This document shows, one piece after another, positions 15,481-24,575 of a stretch of 64,000 nt of DNA; positions within the stretch are counted from its first letter, which is position 1; each line of letters opens with the position of its first letter. Position numbers and translations under genes: made by a program. Source of the stretch: Candidatus Methanoperedens sp. (lineage in GTDB: Archaea; Halobacteriota; Methanosarcinia; Methanosarcinales; Methanoperedenaceae); assembly GCA_026552955.1 (NCBI GenBank), contig JAPMTS010000014.1, positions 62,001 to 126,000 on the forward strand, in the 5' to 3' direction. The notes below the pieces were generated by a model that was not told the origin of the DNA, did not search any database, and saw only the letters and a list, made by a program, of their open reading frames with translations.

Positions 15481-16513
15481 AAATAAAAAAATACTTATTA
15501 CCGGGGGCACAGGTTCACTCGGTAAAGAACTTGTTTATTCTCTCCTGAGAAATGAAGAACCCAAAATAATACGGATATTCGATGTCGATGAAACCGAACA
15601 GTTCAATTTTCTGCACGAATTGAAAGACGATTTCAGGAATGATCCAAAACATTATGAAGATACCGTAAGATTTCTTCTGGGAGATGTAAGGGATAAGGAG
15701 CGCCTGAATCGAGCCGTCGAAGGTATAGATATAATTATCCATACAGCCGCGTTGAAACATGTTGGAGCATGCGAATATAATCCTTTTGAGGCTGTAAAGA
15801 CCAATGTACTTGGCACGCAGAATATCATCGATGTGGCGATAGATAATAATGTAGGTAAAATAATATTCACAAGCAGTGATAAAGCAGTAAATCCGTCCAA
15901 TACCATGGGTGCGACAAAGCTTCTGGCAGAAAAACTCATGACCGCAGCAAATTATTATAAAGGTGACCGAAAATGCATATTCTCCAGTGTTCGTTTTGGG
16001 AATGTCATGGGGTCTCGCGGCTCGGTTATTCCTTTATTCACCCAACAAATAAAAACAGAAAGCCCTGTAACGATCACCGATCCTACCATGACGCGTTTCA
16101 TGATGTCGATGTCTCAGGCCGTGGATCTTGTTTTTGAATCCGTTGAAATGGCACAGGGAGGAGAGGTATTTATTTTCAAAATGCCCGTTGTAAACATATT
16201 GGATCTGGCAGAAGTACTGATAGAAGGATTAGCTCCAAAGTACGGTCATAAGAGAGAAAATATTGGCATAAAGATCATAGGAACTAAACCTGGTGAAAAG
16301 ATGTTTGAAGAACTCATGACTGAAGATGAAGCGGTACGGTCACTTGAAAGGGAGGATATGTTCATAATTATCCCGGAGATGATCGAATCGGATTTGAATA
16401 AATCCGCATACAATGCCACATCAATTAAATCAAAGGATTTCATATCAAGAGATGTCAGGCCTATATCTAAAGAAGAAATTAAAGCAATTTTGCACAAGGA
16501 TAAGATCATATAA
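15467..16513 (+). CDS. pseB: UDP-GlcNAc 4,6-dehydratase, PseB/CapD family
   Basis: This 348-aa SDR of the Polysacc_synt_2 family has ILITGGTGSLGKELVYSLL at residues 9-27, LLGDVRDKERL and IHTAALKHVGACEYNPFE. It also has SSDKAVNP with the catalytic Asp-Lys pair, and MGATKLLAEKL, where Met replaces the tyrosine of YxxxK. SVRFGNVMGSRGSVIPLF and PTMTRFMMSM are family hallmarks. It would remove water from UDP-GlcNAc to give a 4-keto-6-deoxy sugar, the first step toward pseudaminic acid or related sugars. The Met substitution is known in CapD/PglF-type dehydratases, so inverting (PseB) versus retaining activity is not certain. The pathway choice rests on pseC and pseI in the same locus. Confidence 0.82.
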   Translation: MKRFKNKKILITGGTGSLGKELVYSLLRNEEPKIIRIFDVDETEQFNFLHELKDDFRNDPKHYEDTVRFLLGDVRDKERLNRAVEGIDIIIHTAALKHVGACEYNPFEAVKTNVLGTQNIIDVAIDNNVGKIIFTSSDKAVNPSNTMGATKLLAEKLMTAANYYKGDRKCIFSSVRFGNVMGSRGSVIPLFTQQIKTESPVTITDPTMTRFMMSMSQAVDLVFESVEMAQGGEVFIFKMPVVNILDLAEVLIEGLAPKYGHKRENIGIKIIGTKPGEKMFEELMTEDEAVRSLEREDMFIIIPEMIESDLNKSAYNATSIKSKDFISRDVRPISKEEIKAILHKDKII

Positions 16514-16527
16514 TTCGAAGGTAAGAA

Positions 16528-17469
16528 ATGAGGGTACTGGTAACAGGCGGTGCGGGTTTCATAGGAAGATGGGTCGTCAAGCGTTTACTTGATGATGAGA
16601 ATCAAGTTTGGGTACTGGATGACCTGTCCAATGGAAGTAAGGAAAATCTCAAAGAGTTCAGAAATAATCCCAATCTTGATGTGAAAATTGGCGATATTAA
16701 AGATGCAGGAATCTTATCAAAAATATTTAATAATAAATTTGATATTTGTATACATCTGGCTGCAAGCATTATCGTCCAGGAGAGCATTGATAATCCAAGA
16801 AAGACTTTTGAGAACGATGTTATTGGCACATTCAATGTTCTGGAAGAAGCCAGAAAACATAATACTAAATTCGTGTTCATGAGCACCTGTATGGTGTATG
16901 ATAAGGCCTCAATGGGTGGGGGCATATCGGAAACCCATCCAACAAAAGCAGCATCCCCGTACGCAGGAGCAAAACTTGCAGGGGAAAACATGACGCAGTC
17001 CTATTATCATGCGTATGGTCTACCCACAGTGATCATTCGCCCTTTCAATACTTATGGACCTTGCCAAAAGTCAACCGGGGAGGGAGGAGTGATTTCGATT
17101 TTCATACAAAAAGAATTGAATGGTGATGTGCTTAATATCTATGGGGATGGTACGCAGACGAGGGATTTGATGTATGTCGAAGATTGTGCAGAGTTTGTGG
17201 TGGAGGTTGCGTATTCAAATAAAGCCAATGGCGAGATCTTAAATGCGGGACTTGGTGAGGATATCACAATAAATGAACTTGCCGGAATTATCTGTATGGA
17301 TAAAAAAAGGATCAGGAATATCAAGCATATACATCCGCAGAGCGAAATCCCAAAACTGTTGTGTGATTATTCAAAAACCAGAAAGCTGATGGGGTGGGAG
17401 CCAAAGACTTCACTTAAAGAAGGAATCAATAAAACACGAGAGTGGATGAAGAAATCAGCGGGAAAATAA
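16528..17469 (+). CDS. NAD-dependent sugar epimerase (GalE-like SDR)
   Basis: This 313-aa extended SDR has VLVTGGAGFIGRWVVKRL at its N-terminus, VLDDLSNGSKEN with the NAD ribose-binding Asp, IHLAASIIVQESIDNP and MSTCMVYD. The YxxxK motif SPYAGAK lies near residue 150, followed by IRPFNTYGPCQKSTGEGGVI. It follows pseB by 14 bases and shares one base with the start of the aminotransferase. The LDDLSNG segment is characteristic of UDP-sugar 4-epimerases. It may supply another UDP-hexose for the same glycan. Confidence 0.83.
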   Translation: MRVLVTGGAGFIGRWVVKRLLDDENQVWVLDDLSNGSKENLKEFRNNPNLDVKIGDIKDAGILSKIFNNKFDICIHLAASIIVQESIDNPRKTFENDVIGTFNVLEEARKHNTKFVFMSTCMVYDKASMGGGISETHPTKAASPYAGAKLAGENMTQSYYHAYGLPTVIIRPFNTYGPCQKSTGEGGVISIFIQKELNGDVLNIYGDGTQTRDLMYVEDCAEFVVEVAYSNKANGEILNAGLGEDITINELAGIICMDKKRIRNIKHIHPQSEIPKLLCDYSKTRKLMGWEPKTSLKEGINKTREWMKKSAGK

Positions 17470-18602
17470 TGGATTTTATACCATACGGTTTGCACTGGAT
17501 CGATGAAGAAGATATTAATGAAGTTGCCAAAGTATTGAGAAGCAGCTGGATCACAACAGGTCCGAAGATCAAAGAATTTGAAGATGCGATATGTGCGTAT
17601 ATCGGGTGCAGTTACAGTACTGCTGTCAATAGCGGGACAAGCGCTCTTGATATTGCGGTTCAGTCCCTTGATCTTCCTGCGGGAAGTGAGATAATCACTA
17701 CGCCTTTTACTTTTGTTGCAACTTCAAATGCCATAATATACAATGGTCATAGACCGGTTTTTGCAGATATATGCCCGGATACTTTCAATATCGATCCTGA
17801 AGATATCAGAAGAAAGATCACAGAAAATACAAAGGCGATTATTTACGTGGATTATGCAGGCCATCCCTGCGATATCCGTGAGTTGAAAAAAATTGCAGAT
17901 GAGTTTGACCTGTATCTGATTGAGGATGCCTGCCATGCGATCGGGGCAGAATATGAACAAAAAAAAGTGGGGAATTTTGCCGATATGACCATTTTCAGTT
18001 TCCATCCCGTAAAGCATATTACAACAGGTGAAGGCGGTGCTGTCGTCACAGATAACACAGAATTGTATGAAAAACTCTCGTTATTGAGAACCCACGGGAT
18101 AGATAAGAACACTATGGACAGGTATGGACCGGATGCTTCGTGGGCGTATGATATGAAATATCTTGGAAGAAACTACCGGATTACTGATTTCCAGGCAGCT
18201 CTGGGGATATCACAATTGAAGAAGCTGGATGGCTTCCTCGACAGGCGGACCGAACTGGCTTCAAAGTATGATCAGCTTTTGGGCGATGTTGATTTTATCC
18301 GTTTACCAATTGTGAAAAACAATGTGAAACATGCATATCATATTTACACTATCCTGCTTGATGATACCATAAATCGGGATGAGTTCTTCAAATATATGAA
18401 AGCTGCAAGCATCGGGGTAAATGTGCATTATATTCCAGCTTATCGGCACAGTTATTATATTAATAATTTCAATATTGATAGACATGATTTTCCCGTAACT
18501 GAAGATATCTTCAAAAGGATCATTACCCTGCCGTTATTTCCAGAGATGGGACGGGACAAAATGGAATACATCGCTGAAACCATCAAGGAATATAAAAAAT
18601 GA
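17469..18602 (+). CDS. pseC: PseC-like UDP-4-keto-6-deoxy-sugar aminotransferase
   Basis: This 377-aa DegT-family enzyme closely follows the PseC pattern: IITTPFTFVATSNAI near residue 80, FNIDPEDI, VDYAGHPCDI, LIEDACHAIGAEY near 160, and SFHPVKHITTGEGGAVVT near 185 with the PLP-binding lysine. NYRITDFQAALGISQLKKL follows. PseC adds the amino group to the dehydratase product to give a 4-amino-4,6-dideoxy sugar. The start at 17469 (TAATG junction) removes nine residues that overlap the SDR in another frame. It overlaps the aldo/keto reductase by 4 bases. Confidence 0.85.
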   Translation: MDFIPYGLHWIDEEDINEVAKVLRSSWITTGPKIKEFEDAICAYIGCSYSTAVNSGTSALDIAVQSLDLPAGSEIITTPFTFVATSNAIIYNGHRPVFADICPDTFNIDPEDIRRKITENTKAIIYVDYAGHPCDIRELKKIADEFDLYLIEDACHAIGAEYEQKKVGNFADMTIFSFHPVKHITTGEGGAVVTDNTELYEKLSLLRTHGIDKNTMDRYGPDASWAYDMKYLGRNYRITDFQAALGISQLKKLDGFLDRRTELASKYDQLLGDVDFIRLPIVKNNVKHAYHIYTILLDDTINRDEFFKYMKAASIGVNVHYIPAYRHSYYINNFNIDRHDFPVTEDIFKRIITLPLFPEMGRDKMEYIAETIKEYKK

Positions 18603-19471
18603 AACCAAATAAGATCGCACTGGGGACTGCGCAGTTCGGGATGGACTATGGCATTAATAATCAGAGAGGAAAAATACCTGAAAAAGAAGTCTTTGAGATC
18701 TTATATGAAGCCTCAAGTTTAGGAATAGATACCCTGGATTCGGCCTATGCATATGGGAATAGTGAAGCTGTGATAGGGAATTTCATACGAGAAAGCAAGA
18801 AAGATTTTAAAATTATTTCAAAATCGCCAAATAAGGAGAGCGGAGAGATCGAGAAGATATTCGATTCATCCCTAAAAAAACTTAATGTGAAAGCATTTTA
18901 TGGCTATCTGATTCATAGCTTCGATCATTACAGGAAATATCCTGAAATATGGAACCTATTAAATAAATTGAAATCAAACAAAAAGATAGGAAAAATAGGT
19001 TTCTCGCTTTATTATACTTCTGAACTGGATTATATCCTGGAGAATAATCTGAACATTGACATAATTCAGGTACCTTATAGTATTTTTGACCAGCGATTTG
19101 CACGGTATTTTCAGGAGCTCAAGAGTAAAGATGTGGAAATCCATGTAAGATCGGTCTTCCTTCAAGGATTGGTTTTTAGAAATCCTGGTGAACTGGATAA
19201 TTATTTCATAAAAATAAAAGATAAACTTGAAAACCTTAACTTGCTGTCAGGAAAACAGAATATTCCAATGGTGGCATTATGTTTAAATTTTGTTGCTCTC
19301 AATGAGTCTATTGATAAAGTTGTGGTGGGTGTTGATAGTTTGAATAATCTAAAAGAGATCGTTTCTTCGCTGGACTATATGAACGGAGTCAGGAACATAC
19401 TTCAGGAGCTTTATTCTTTCAGGGAAGATGATGAGTACATGATTCTACCGTTAAACTGGAAGGTCCAATGA
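18599..19471 (+). CDS. Aldo/keto reductase
   Basis: This 290-aa TIM-barrel NAD(P)H-dependent reductase has IALGTAQFGMDYGINN at the start, IDTLDSAYAYGNSEAVIG with the catalytic Asp and Tyr at about residues 45-50, and YLIHSFDHY with the active-site His. IGFSLYY, NIDIIQVPYSIFDQRF and HVRSVFLQGLV complete the barrel. It is embedded between pseC and the SpsF-like cytidylyltransferase, overlapping each by 4 bases, so it is probably a dedicated step in making or modifying the CMP-linked sugar. No ordinary Pse pathway requires it; its substrate is unknown. Confidence 0.85.
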   Translation: MKPNKIALGTAQFGMDYGINNQRGKIPEKEVFEILYEASSLGIDTLDSAYAYGNSEAVIGNFIRESKKDFKIISKSPNKESGEIEKIFDSSLKKLNVKAFYGYLIHSFDHYRKYPEIWNLLNKLKSNKKIGKIGFSLYYTSELDYILENNLNIDIIQVPYSIFDQRFARYFQELKSKDVEIHVRSVFLQGLVFRNPGELDNYFIKIKDKLENLNLLSGKQNIPMVALCLNFVALNESIDKVVVGVDSLNNLKEIVSSLDYMNGVRNILQELYSFREDDEYMILPLNWKVQ

Positions 19472-20214
19472 AGATCAATGCAATAATACAGGCACGAATG
19501 GGCTCAACGAGATTACCTGAAAAAACCATGATGAAAATCCTCGACAAACCGGTTTTATGGCATGTCGTTAACAGAGCCAGAAAATCAAGATATATTGAGA
19601 ACATCATCGTGGCTACTACGGAAAAACATACAGATGATATTATCTGCGAATTCTGCAGGGAATCGGGTATAGATTATTTCAGGGGGTCCGAAAATGATGT
19701 ACTGGATAGATATTATCAGTGTGCAAAAGAATATGGTATCGATATTATCGTACGCCTGACCGCTGATGATCCCCTTAATGATTCCTTTGTGATCGATAAG
19801 CTGATAGAAACCTTCCTGGAACTGTCACCTAATATCGATTATGTGGGCAGTGATCTGAATTTCAAATATCCTGTCGGGGTAGGTGCGCAGATTTTTTCAT
19901 TTGAAGCCCTTGAAAGGGTATGGAATGAAACTCATGATGATTTTGAGAGAGAGCACGTCATGTTATATCTGTTAAGAAATCCGGAAAAGTTCAGGATAAG
20001 TGGTATCAAGACCGAGTTTGATTATTCGAATCATCGATGGACGCTGGATTATATCGAAGATTTTAGATTTATCGAAGCTATTTATCAGCATTTTCAAAAT
20101 GGGTATTTCACCATGGAAGAACTTATCGATTATCTAAATAATAATCCGCAGATTGTTCAAATCAATTCAGGTCATGAATATAAATTTAAGAATGTGAGTA
20201 AAAATAAGGTGTAA
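19468..20214 (+). CDS. SpsF/PseF-like CMP-sugar cytidylyltransferase
   Basis: This 248-aa GT-A-type nucleotidyltransferase of the SpsF (COG1861) group has NAIIQARMGSTRLPEKTMMKI at residues 4-24, the CTP-binding signature, then IIVATTEKHTDD, YFRGSENDVLDRYYQC and VRLTADDPLND with metal-binding aspartates, and a C-terminal HRWTLDYIEDF block. SpsF-type proteins are found in spore-coat and nonulosonate clusters and are thought to activate the sugar with CMP, filling the PseF role. The gene overlaps the aldo/keto reductase by 4 bases. It ends two bases before the Gfo/Idh gene. Confidence 0.8.
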   Translation: MKINAIIQARMGSTRLPEKTMMKILDKPVLWHVVNRARKSRYIENIIVATTEKHTDDIICEFCRESGIDYFRGSENDVLDRYYQCAKEYGIDIIVRLTADDPLNDSFVIDKLIETFLELSPNIDYVGSDLNFKYPVGVGAQIFSFEALERVWNETHDDFEREHVMLYLLRNPEKFRISGIKTEFDYSNHRWTLDYIEDFRFIEAIYQHFQNGYFTMEELIDYLNNNPQIVQINSGHEYKFKNVSKNKV

Positions 20215-20216
20215 TA

Positions 20217-21221
20217 ATGAAGTTTTTAATAGTTGGTCTGGGATCGATGGGAAAGAGACGAATAAGAAATTTGCAATATCTGGGATACAATGATATTATA
20301 GGATATGATATCAGACCCGATCGCAATGCAGAAGCTGAGGCTAAATATGGGATCGTTACATACGAATCATTTGATTCCGCATTTGAACAGAATCCGGATG
20401 CATTAATTATTTCAACACCTCCGGATGAACATTCGAATTATATACTAAAATCAATTGAACTGGATCTGCCCTTTCTTGTAGAAGCAAGCGTCGTGGATGA
20501 TCGATATGATGAAATCATATCTGCATTGGGGGCTAAAGATCTGGTGGGAGTGCCATCATGCACAATGCGGTTCCATTATTCAACAAAATTAATAAAAAAG
20601 TTGTTAGATGAGGGGGCAATTGGAAAGGTATATTCATATACCCATGAATGCAGGACATATCTTCCGGACTGGCATACATATGAAGATTACAGGGACTATT
20701 ATGTTTCCAGGAGAGATGTTGGCGGGGGTAGAGAGAGCGTTCCGTTCGAACTTGAATGGCTTCAATGGCTTCTGGGAAAAGTGACAAAGATCGCCTGCAT
20801 GAAAGATAAGGTATCAAACCTGGACGCAGATATCGATGATGTTTATTATTTGATTGTGGAATGCGAGAACAGGGTTTATGGGAGCCTCTGTATCGATGTA
20901 TTGTCAAGGGTCCCATTCAGGGAATTGAGGATAATAGGAGAAAAGGGGAATATTTCCTGGGATTTTACCAAGAAATCAGTGAAACTGTACATTGCAGATG
21001 GGAACAAATGGAGCGAATTTAAGGAACCAGAGGCAATAAAGGAGGGTGGATATGTATTCGAGGACAACGTATATATCGAAGAAATAAAATATTTCATCGG
21101 TTTATTACAGAGAACAGAAGAGAAGATCTATGATTTTAATTATGATTGGGAAGTCCTGAAATTATTATATCTTGCTGAAAAAAGCTGGGATGAAAAGAAA
21201 ATATTGAACGTAGAAGAATGA
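20217..21221 (+). CDS. Gfo/Idh/MocA-family oxidoreductase
   Basis: This 334-aa NAD(P)-dependent sugar oxidoreductase has the Rossmann motif LIVGLGSMGKRRIRNL at residues 3-18, a DALIISTPPDEHSNY segment near residue 63 and FLVEAS (in place of the usual EKP) near 90, followed by the alpha/beta substrate domain. Members oxidise or reduce hydroxyl groups on sugars, including UDP- and CMP-sugars. It lies in tight order after the cytidylyltransferase and before a class III aminotransferase. Together these look like an oxidise-then-transaminate pair acting on one sugar. Confidence 0.84.
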   Translation: MKFLIVGLGSMGKRRIRNLQYLGYNDIIGYDIRPDRNAEAEAKYGIVTYESFDSAFEQNPDALIISTPPDEHSNYILKSIELDLPFLVEASVVDDRYDEIISALGAKDLVGVPSCTMRFHYSTKLIKKLLDEGAIGKVYSYTHECRTYLPDWHTYEDYRDYYVSRRDVGGGRESVPFELEWLQWLLGKVTKIACMKDKVSNLDADIDDVYYLIVECENRVYGSLCIDVLSRVPFRELRIIGEKGNISWDFTKKSVKLYIADGNKWSEFKEPEAIKEGGYVFEDNVYIEEIKYFIGLLQRTEEKIYDFNYDWEVLKLLYLAEKSWDEKKILNVEE

Positions 21222-21252
21222 ATACTAAGTTGAAATCGATGTCGAGGAAGTT

Positions 21253-22569
21253 ATGAATAATGAAAAAGGCATTAGACTCTGGAACAAGGCAAAAGTAATA
21301 ATACCCGGAGGTTCACAATTATTATCTAAAAGATCTGAAATGTTCCTGCCTGAACAATGGCCTTCATATTATGACCGGGCAAAAGGGTGCCAGGTGTGGG
21401 ATCTGGACGGGAACGGATACACTGATATGAGTACCATGGGCATAGGTGCATGCATTCTCGGATATGCAGATGATGATGTTGATGGGGCTGTCAAATCTGC
21501 TATAGACAGAGGAAGTATGTGCACCCTGAATGCGCCTGAAGAAATCGAACTTGCCGAACTCCTGATCCGGCTTCATCCATGGGCGCAGATGGTCAGATAT
21601 GCCAGAACAGGCGGTGAAGCGCTGGCAATGGCTGTTAGAATTGCCCGGGCAAAATCCGGAAAAGATATTGTGCTCTTTTGTGGATATCACGGCTGGCATG
21701 ACTGGTATCTATCATCCAATCTTGCTAATGAAAAATCCCTTGATGGGCACCTGCTACCCGGCCTGCAACCGCTGGGTGTGCCCAGGGCATTGAAGGGAAC
21801 TTCATTCCCGTTCAACTATAATGACACAAAGGGGTTCATGGAACTCATAACTCGGCATAAGGACAATGTTGGCGTGATAGTCCTGGAAGCTATAAGAAGT
21901 CATGATCCGGAACATGAATTCTTGATGGCGATACAGAAAGTCATTAAAGATTTGGGGATAGTTTTGATAATCGATGAGGTCAGCTCCGGCTGGAGAATGA
22001 ACCTGGGAGGAGCTCATCTACTGTATGATATCAAACCCGATATAGCTGTTTTTGCAAAAGCGATCAGCAATGGCTACCCCATGGCAGCGGTCATAGGCAG
22101 GGGAGATGTAATGGAAGTTGCCCAGGATACTTTTATCAGCAGTACATACTGGACTGATAGGATTGGCCCGACTGCAGCACTTGCCACGATAAATAAGATG
22201 AAAGAGAATGATGTGCAGAACCATTTGATGGATATAGGAAAAAAAGTGCAGGAAGGATGGAGCTCTTTGGCCTCCGACCATGATCTCGATATAGAAGTAT
22301 CCGGAATATATCCGCTTGGACATTTCGAATTCAAATATGAGGATCCACTTGTTCCTAAAACCCTCTTCACGCAGTTGATGCTTGAGAAGGGTTTTCTTGC
22401 TACGACTGGATTCTATTCCTCATATTCACACAAAGATGAGGATGTTGAAAGATTTTTAACTGCTGTTGATAGTTCTTTTAAGTTTATCGCAAAAGCTATA
22501 AAAGAAGGAAAACCGGAAAAATATCTGAAAGGCCCGGTGTGCCACTCAGGGTTCAAAAGATTAACATGA
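21253..22569 (+). CDS. Class III aminotransferase (glutamate-1-semialdehyde aminomutase-like)
   Basis: This 438-aa PLP fold-type I enzyme has IPGGSQLLSKRS, WDLDGNGYTDMSTMGIG, YARTGGEALAMAVRIAR near residue 115, FCGYHGWHDWYL, LIIDEVSSGWRM with the PLP-binding Asp near 240, and FAKAISNGYPMAAVIG with the Schiff-base Lys near 270. It resembles glutamate-1-semialdehyde aminomutase but sits in a glycan locus after an oxidoreductase, so it probably aminates a keto-sugar. It is not likely the heme-pathway enzyme, for that gene normally lies with hem genes. It overlaps the next gene by 4 bases. Confidence 0.83.
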   Translation: MNNEKGIRLWNKAKVIIPGGSQLLSKRSEMFLPEQWPSYYDRAKGCQVWDLDGNGYTDMSTMGIGACILGYADDDVDGAVKSAIDRGSMCTLNAPEEIELAELLIRLHPWAQMVRYARTGGEALAMAVRIARAKSGKDIVLFCGYHGWHDWYLSSNLANEKSLDGHLLPGLQPLGVPRALKGTSFPFNYNDTKGFMELITRHKDNVGVIVLEAIRSHDPEHEFLMAIQKVIKDLGIVLIIDEVSSGWRMNLGGAHLLYDIKPDIAVFAKAISNGYPMAAVIGRGDVMEVAQDTFISSTYWTDRIGPTAALATINKMKENDVQNHLMDIGKKVQEGWSSLASDHDLDIEVSGIYPLGHFEFKYEDPLVPKTLFTQLMLEKGFLATTGFYSSYSHKDEDVERFLTAVDSSFKFIAKAIKEGKPEKYLKGPVCHSGFKRLT

Positions 22570-23501
22570 AATATGAACGAAAAGGTACGGATAAAATGAT
22601 GCCCCATCAAAAAAAATATACCGTCATAAAAGACCCGGAATATGAATATCTACGGATAGACCCCATACCATCAAAAGAAGAAGTGGAACGTTTCTATCTG
22701 GAAGAGTTCTATACCTCCAAATATAAACAATTCAATGACTCTTCCCTTGAAGTACAGAAAGAAGAAAAAGAATTCTTTGACAGTCGATGGCAGTCGGTCT
22801 GCGATCAATGCTCTGAATATTTCGGCAAGCTTGACGGATTATCCGTTTTTGATATCGGCTGCGGATTTGCGCAGGCATTACTATACTTCCGCGATAGGGG
22901 AATGAATGTCAGCGGTCTTGAGCCGTCATCCGAAGGTGTGGCGTATGCCAATTCCCAGGGGATCAATGTCTTTCATGCAGGAATCGAAGAGCTCAATTGT
23001 GCCGGCTCGGAAAGGTTTGATATTGTAACGATATTCGATGTGCTTGAGCATCTTCGGGCTCCAGCGGACACATTGACCGGCATAAAAGAGAATTTATTAA
23101 AACCCGGGGGGCTGCTGGTTATCGATGTTCCCAACGAGTTCAATGATTTCCAGGTGGCAGCAAATGCCGAGTATAACCTTAATGAATGGTGGGTATGCCC
23201 CCCGAACCATATCAATTATTTTTCAGTGAACAGTATGAAGCACCTGCTTGAAAAATGCGGATATTCGGTCAAATTTTGCGAATCCTCTTTTCCCATTGAA
23301 ATTTTTATGCTGATGGGAGATGTATATGTGGGAAATAGCGAACTTGGAAAGGCATGTCATCAAAAACGTGTTACATTTGAATATCTTATGAAAAAACACG
23401 GAAAGAGTAAAAAATTATCCAAATTTTACCAGGCGCTTTCCGATCTTGACCTGGGAAGACAGTTTGTTGTATATGCAACACCAAACAAAGGAGCCGATTA
23501 A
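22566..23501 (+). CDS. SAM-dependent methyltransferase
   Basis: This class I methyltransferase (311 aa) has motif I VFDIGCGFAQALLYFRDRG near residue 93, the GLEPS loop, FDIVTIFDVLEHLRAPADTL near 155 and LLKPGGLLVIDVPNEF. This is the Methyltransf_23 pattern common in glycan loci. The start at 22566 gives an ATGA junction with the preceding aminotransferase; an ATG at 22596 with AAAGGT upstream is a plausible alternative. The N-terminal YLRIDPIPSKEEVERFYLEEFY segment is shared by sugar O- or C-methyltransferases of this type. Specific acceptor unknown. Confidence 0.82.
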   Translation: MKYERKGTDKMMPHQKKYTVIKDPEYEYLRIDPIPSKEEVERFYLEEFYTSKYKQFNDSSLEVQKEEKEFFDSRWQSVCDQCSEYFGKLDGLSVFDIGCGFAQALLYFRDRGMNVSGLEPSSEGVAYANSQGINVFHAGIEELNCAGSERFDIVTIFDVLEHLRAPADTLTGIKENLLKPGGLLVIDVPNEFNDFQVAANAEYNLNEWWVCPPNHINYFSVNSMKHLLEKCGYSVKFCESSFPIEIFMLMGDVYVGNSELGKACHQKRVTFEYLMKKHGKSKKLSKFYQALSDLDLGRQFVVYATPNKGAD

Positions 23502-24569
23502 ATGGAATTTACCGATATTTCGCGATATTTACCGGTCAAAAGTGCATCAATTCTGCCTTTTGAAAAGCTGCGCCATATGGAACCCGTGTGGATGACCCAG
23601 GACCTTAAGATTGTTGACGAACCCAAAAACATTGATTATGCGAAATCATTAGCCAGTAAGGGGATTATCGTCGTGCCGATCAGACGCCGACCCCTGTCCT
23701 CCAAATATATTGATCGAAAAACTTTCCCGCGCAGGATCTTATTTGAAATGACAAGCCGCTGCAATTTTCATTGCACAATGTGCCCCCAGCAGAATCTGAA
23801 ACGCCCCCGGATGGATATGCCCGGCGAGGATTACAGGAGGGTCATTGATGAAATTGATAAGTATGGTATTGAAGGATTATGGCTATATCATTTAGGCGAA
23901 TCCCTGTTGCACCCCGAATTCCGGGAAAATGTCAATCATATAAGTAAGAAGAAAAATCTTGGGATCATCTGGATGAGTACGAACGGGCAGTATTTTACCG
24001 AAGATAATATCAGGTGTGTTCTTGATTCGAATATTGATTATATCAATTTTTCTGCACATGCAGTAACAGAGGAAACATATAATAAAGTGGCTTCTGAAGG
24101 TGATTTCAGGATAGTCCAGGGGAATCTGGAAAAATTATATGAATTGAAAGGAACTGACAAGTTACCCCGCAAACCCTTCATCCACTGTCAGATGATCGAG
24201 CAGGAAACAACAAAACACGAGGTTGATGCATTCATACAGAAACACTATAAACGTGCTGATATCGTATCTATTAACATGTTAGAATATGTGAATCTTCCCA
24301 GTAATATATTTGGCCTTAAACAAAGAGAACGGAAACCTTTGACTTCATGCTTGCGTGTATCCCGAAGCGATTGCTTCATTTGTTCCAACGGCGCTGTAAC
24401 TCTCTGTGACGCTGCTTATAATGGTGAAATTCATCTGGGTAGTATCCACGAACAAACATTATTCGAAATCTGGAATGGAGAACGAAGAAAAAAGATTCTT
24501 GAACTTAATGAGCAGGATCGGATGTCTGAAATAGAGTTTTGCAGCAAATGCACTGATTATGATATCTAA
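23502..24569 (+). CDS. Radical SAM protein with SPASM-like C-terminus
   Basis: This 355-aa radical SAM enzyme has the cluster motif CNFHCTMC near residue 87 inside LFEMTSRCNFHCTMCPQQN, a YHLGESLLHPEF strand, and a cysteine-bearing C-terminus: SCLRVSRSDCFICSNGAVTLCD near 280-305 and FCSKCTDYD at the end. It begins immediately after the methyltransferase stop. Unlike the other four radical SAM proteins of the locus it has no B12 domain. Related proteins in bacterial surface-polysaccharide clusters are uncharacterised, so substrate assignment would be a guess. Confidence 0.83.
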   Translation: MEFTDISRYLPVKSASILPFEKLRHMEPVWMTQDLKIVDEPKNIDYAKSLASKGIIVVPIRRRPLSSKYIDRKTFPRRILFEMTSRCNFHCTMCPQQNLKRPRMDMPGEDYRRVIDEIDKYGIEGLWLYHLGESLLHPEFRENVNHISKKKNLGIIWMSTNGQYFTEDNIRCVLDSNIDYINFSAHAVTEETYNKVASEGDFRIVQGNLEKLYELKGTDKLPRKPFIHCQMIEQETTKHEVDAFIQKHYKRADIVSINMLEYVNLPSNIFGLKQRERKPLTSCLRVSRSDCFICSNGAVTLCDAAYNGEIHLGSIHEQTLFEIWNGERRKKILELNEQDRMSEIEFCSKCTDYDI

Positions 24570-24575
24570 ATAATT

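Noticed and set aside
21253-22569. HemL, glutamate-1-semialdehyde aminomutase of heme synthesis
   Set aside because: Fold matches, but the gene is embedded among sugar-modifying genes and overlaps a methyltransferase gene; a sugar substrate is more likely.
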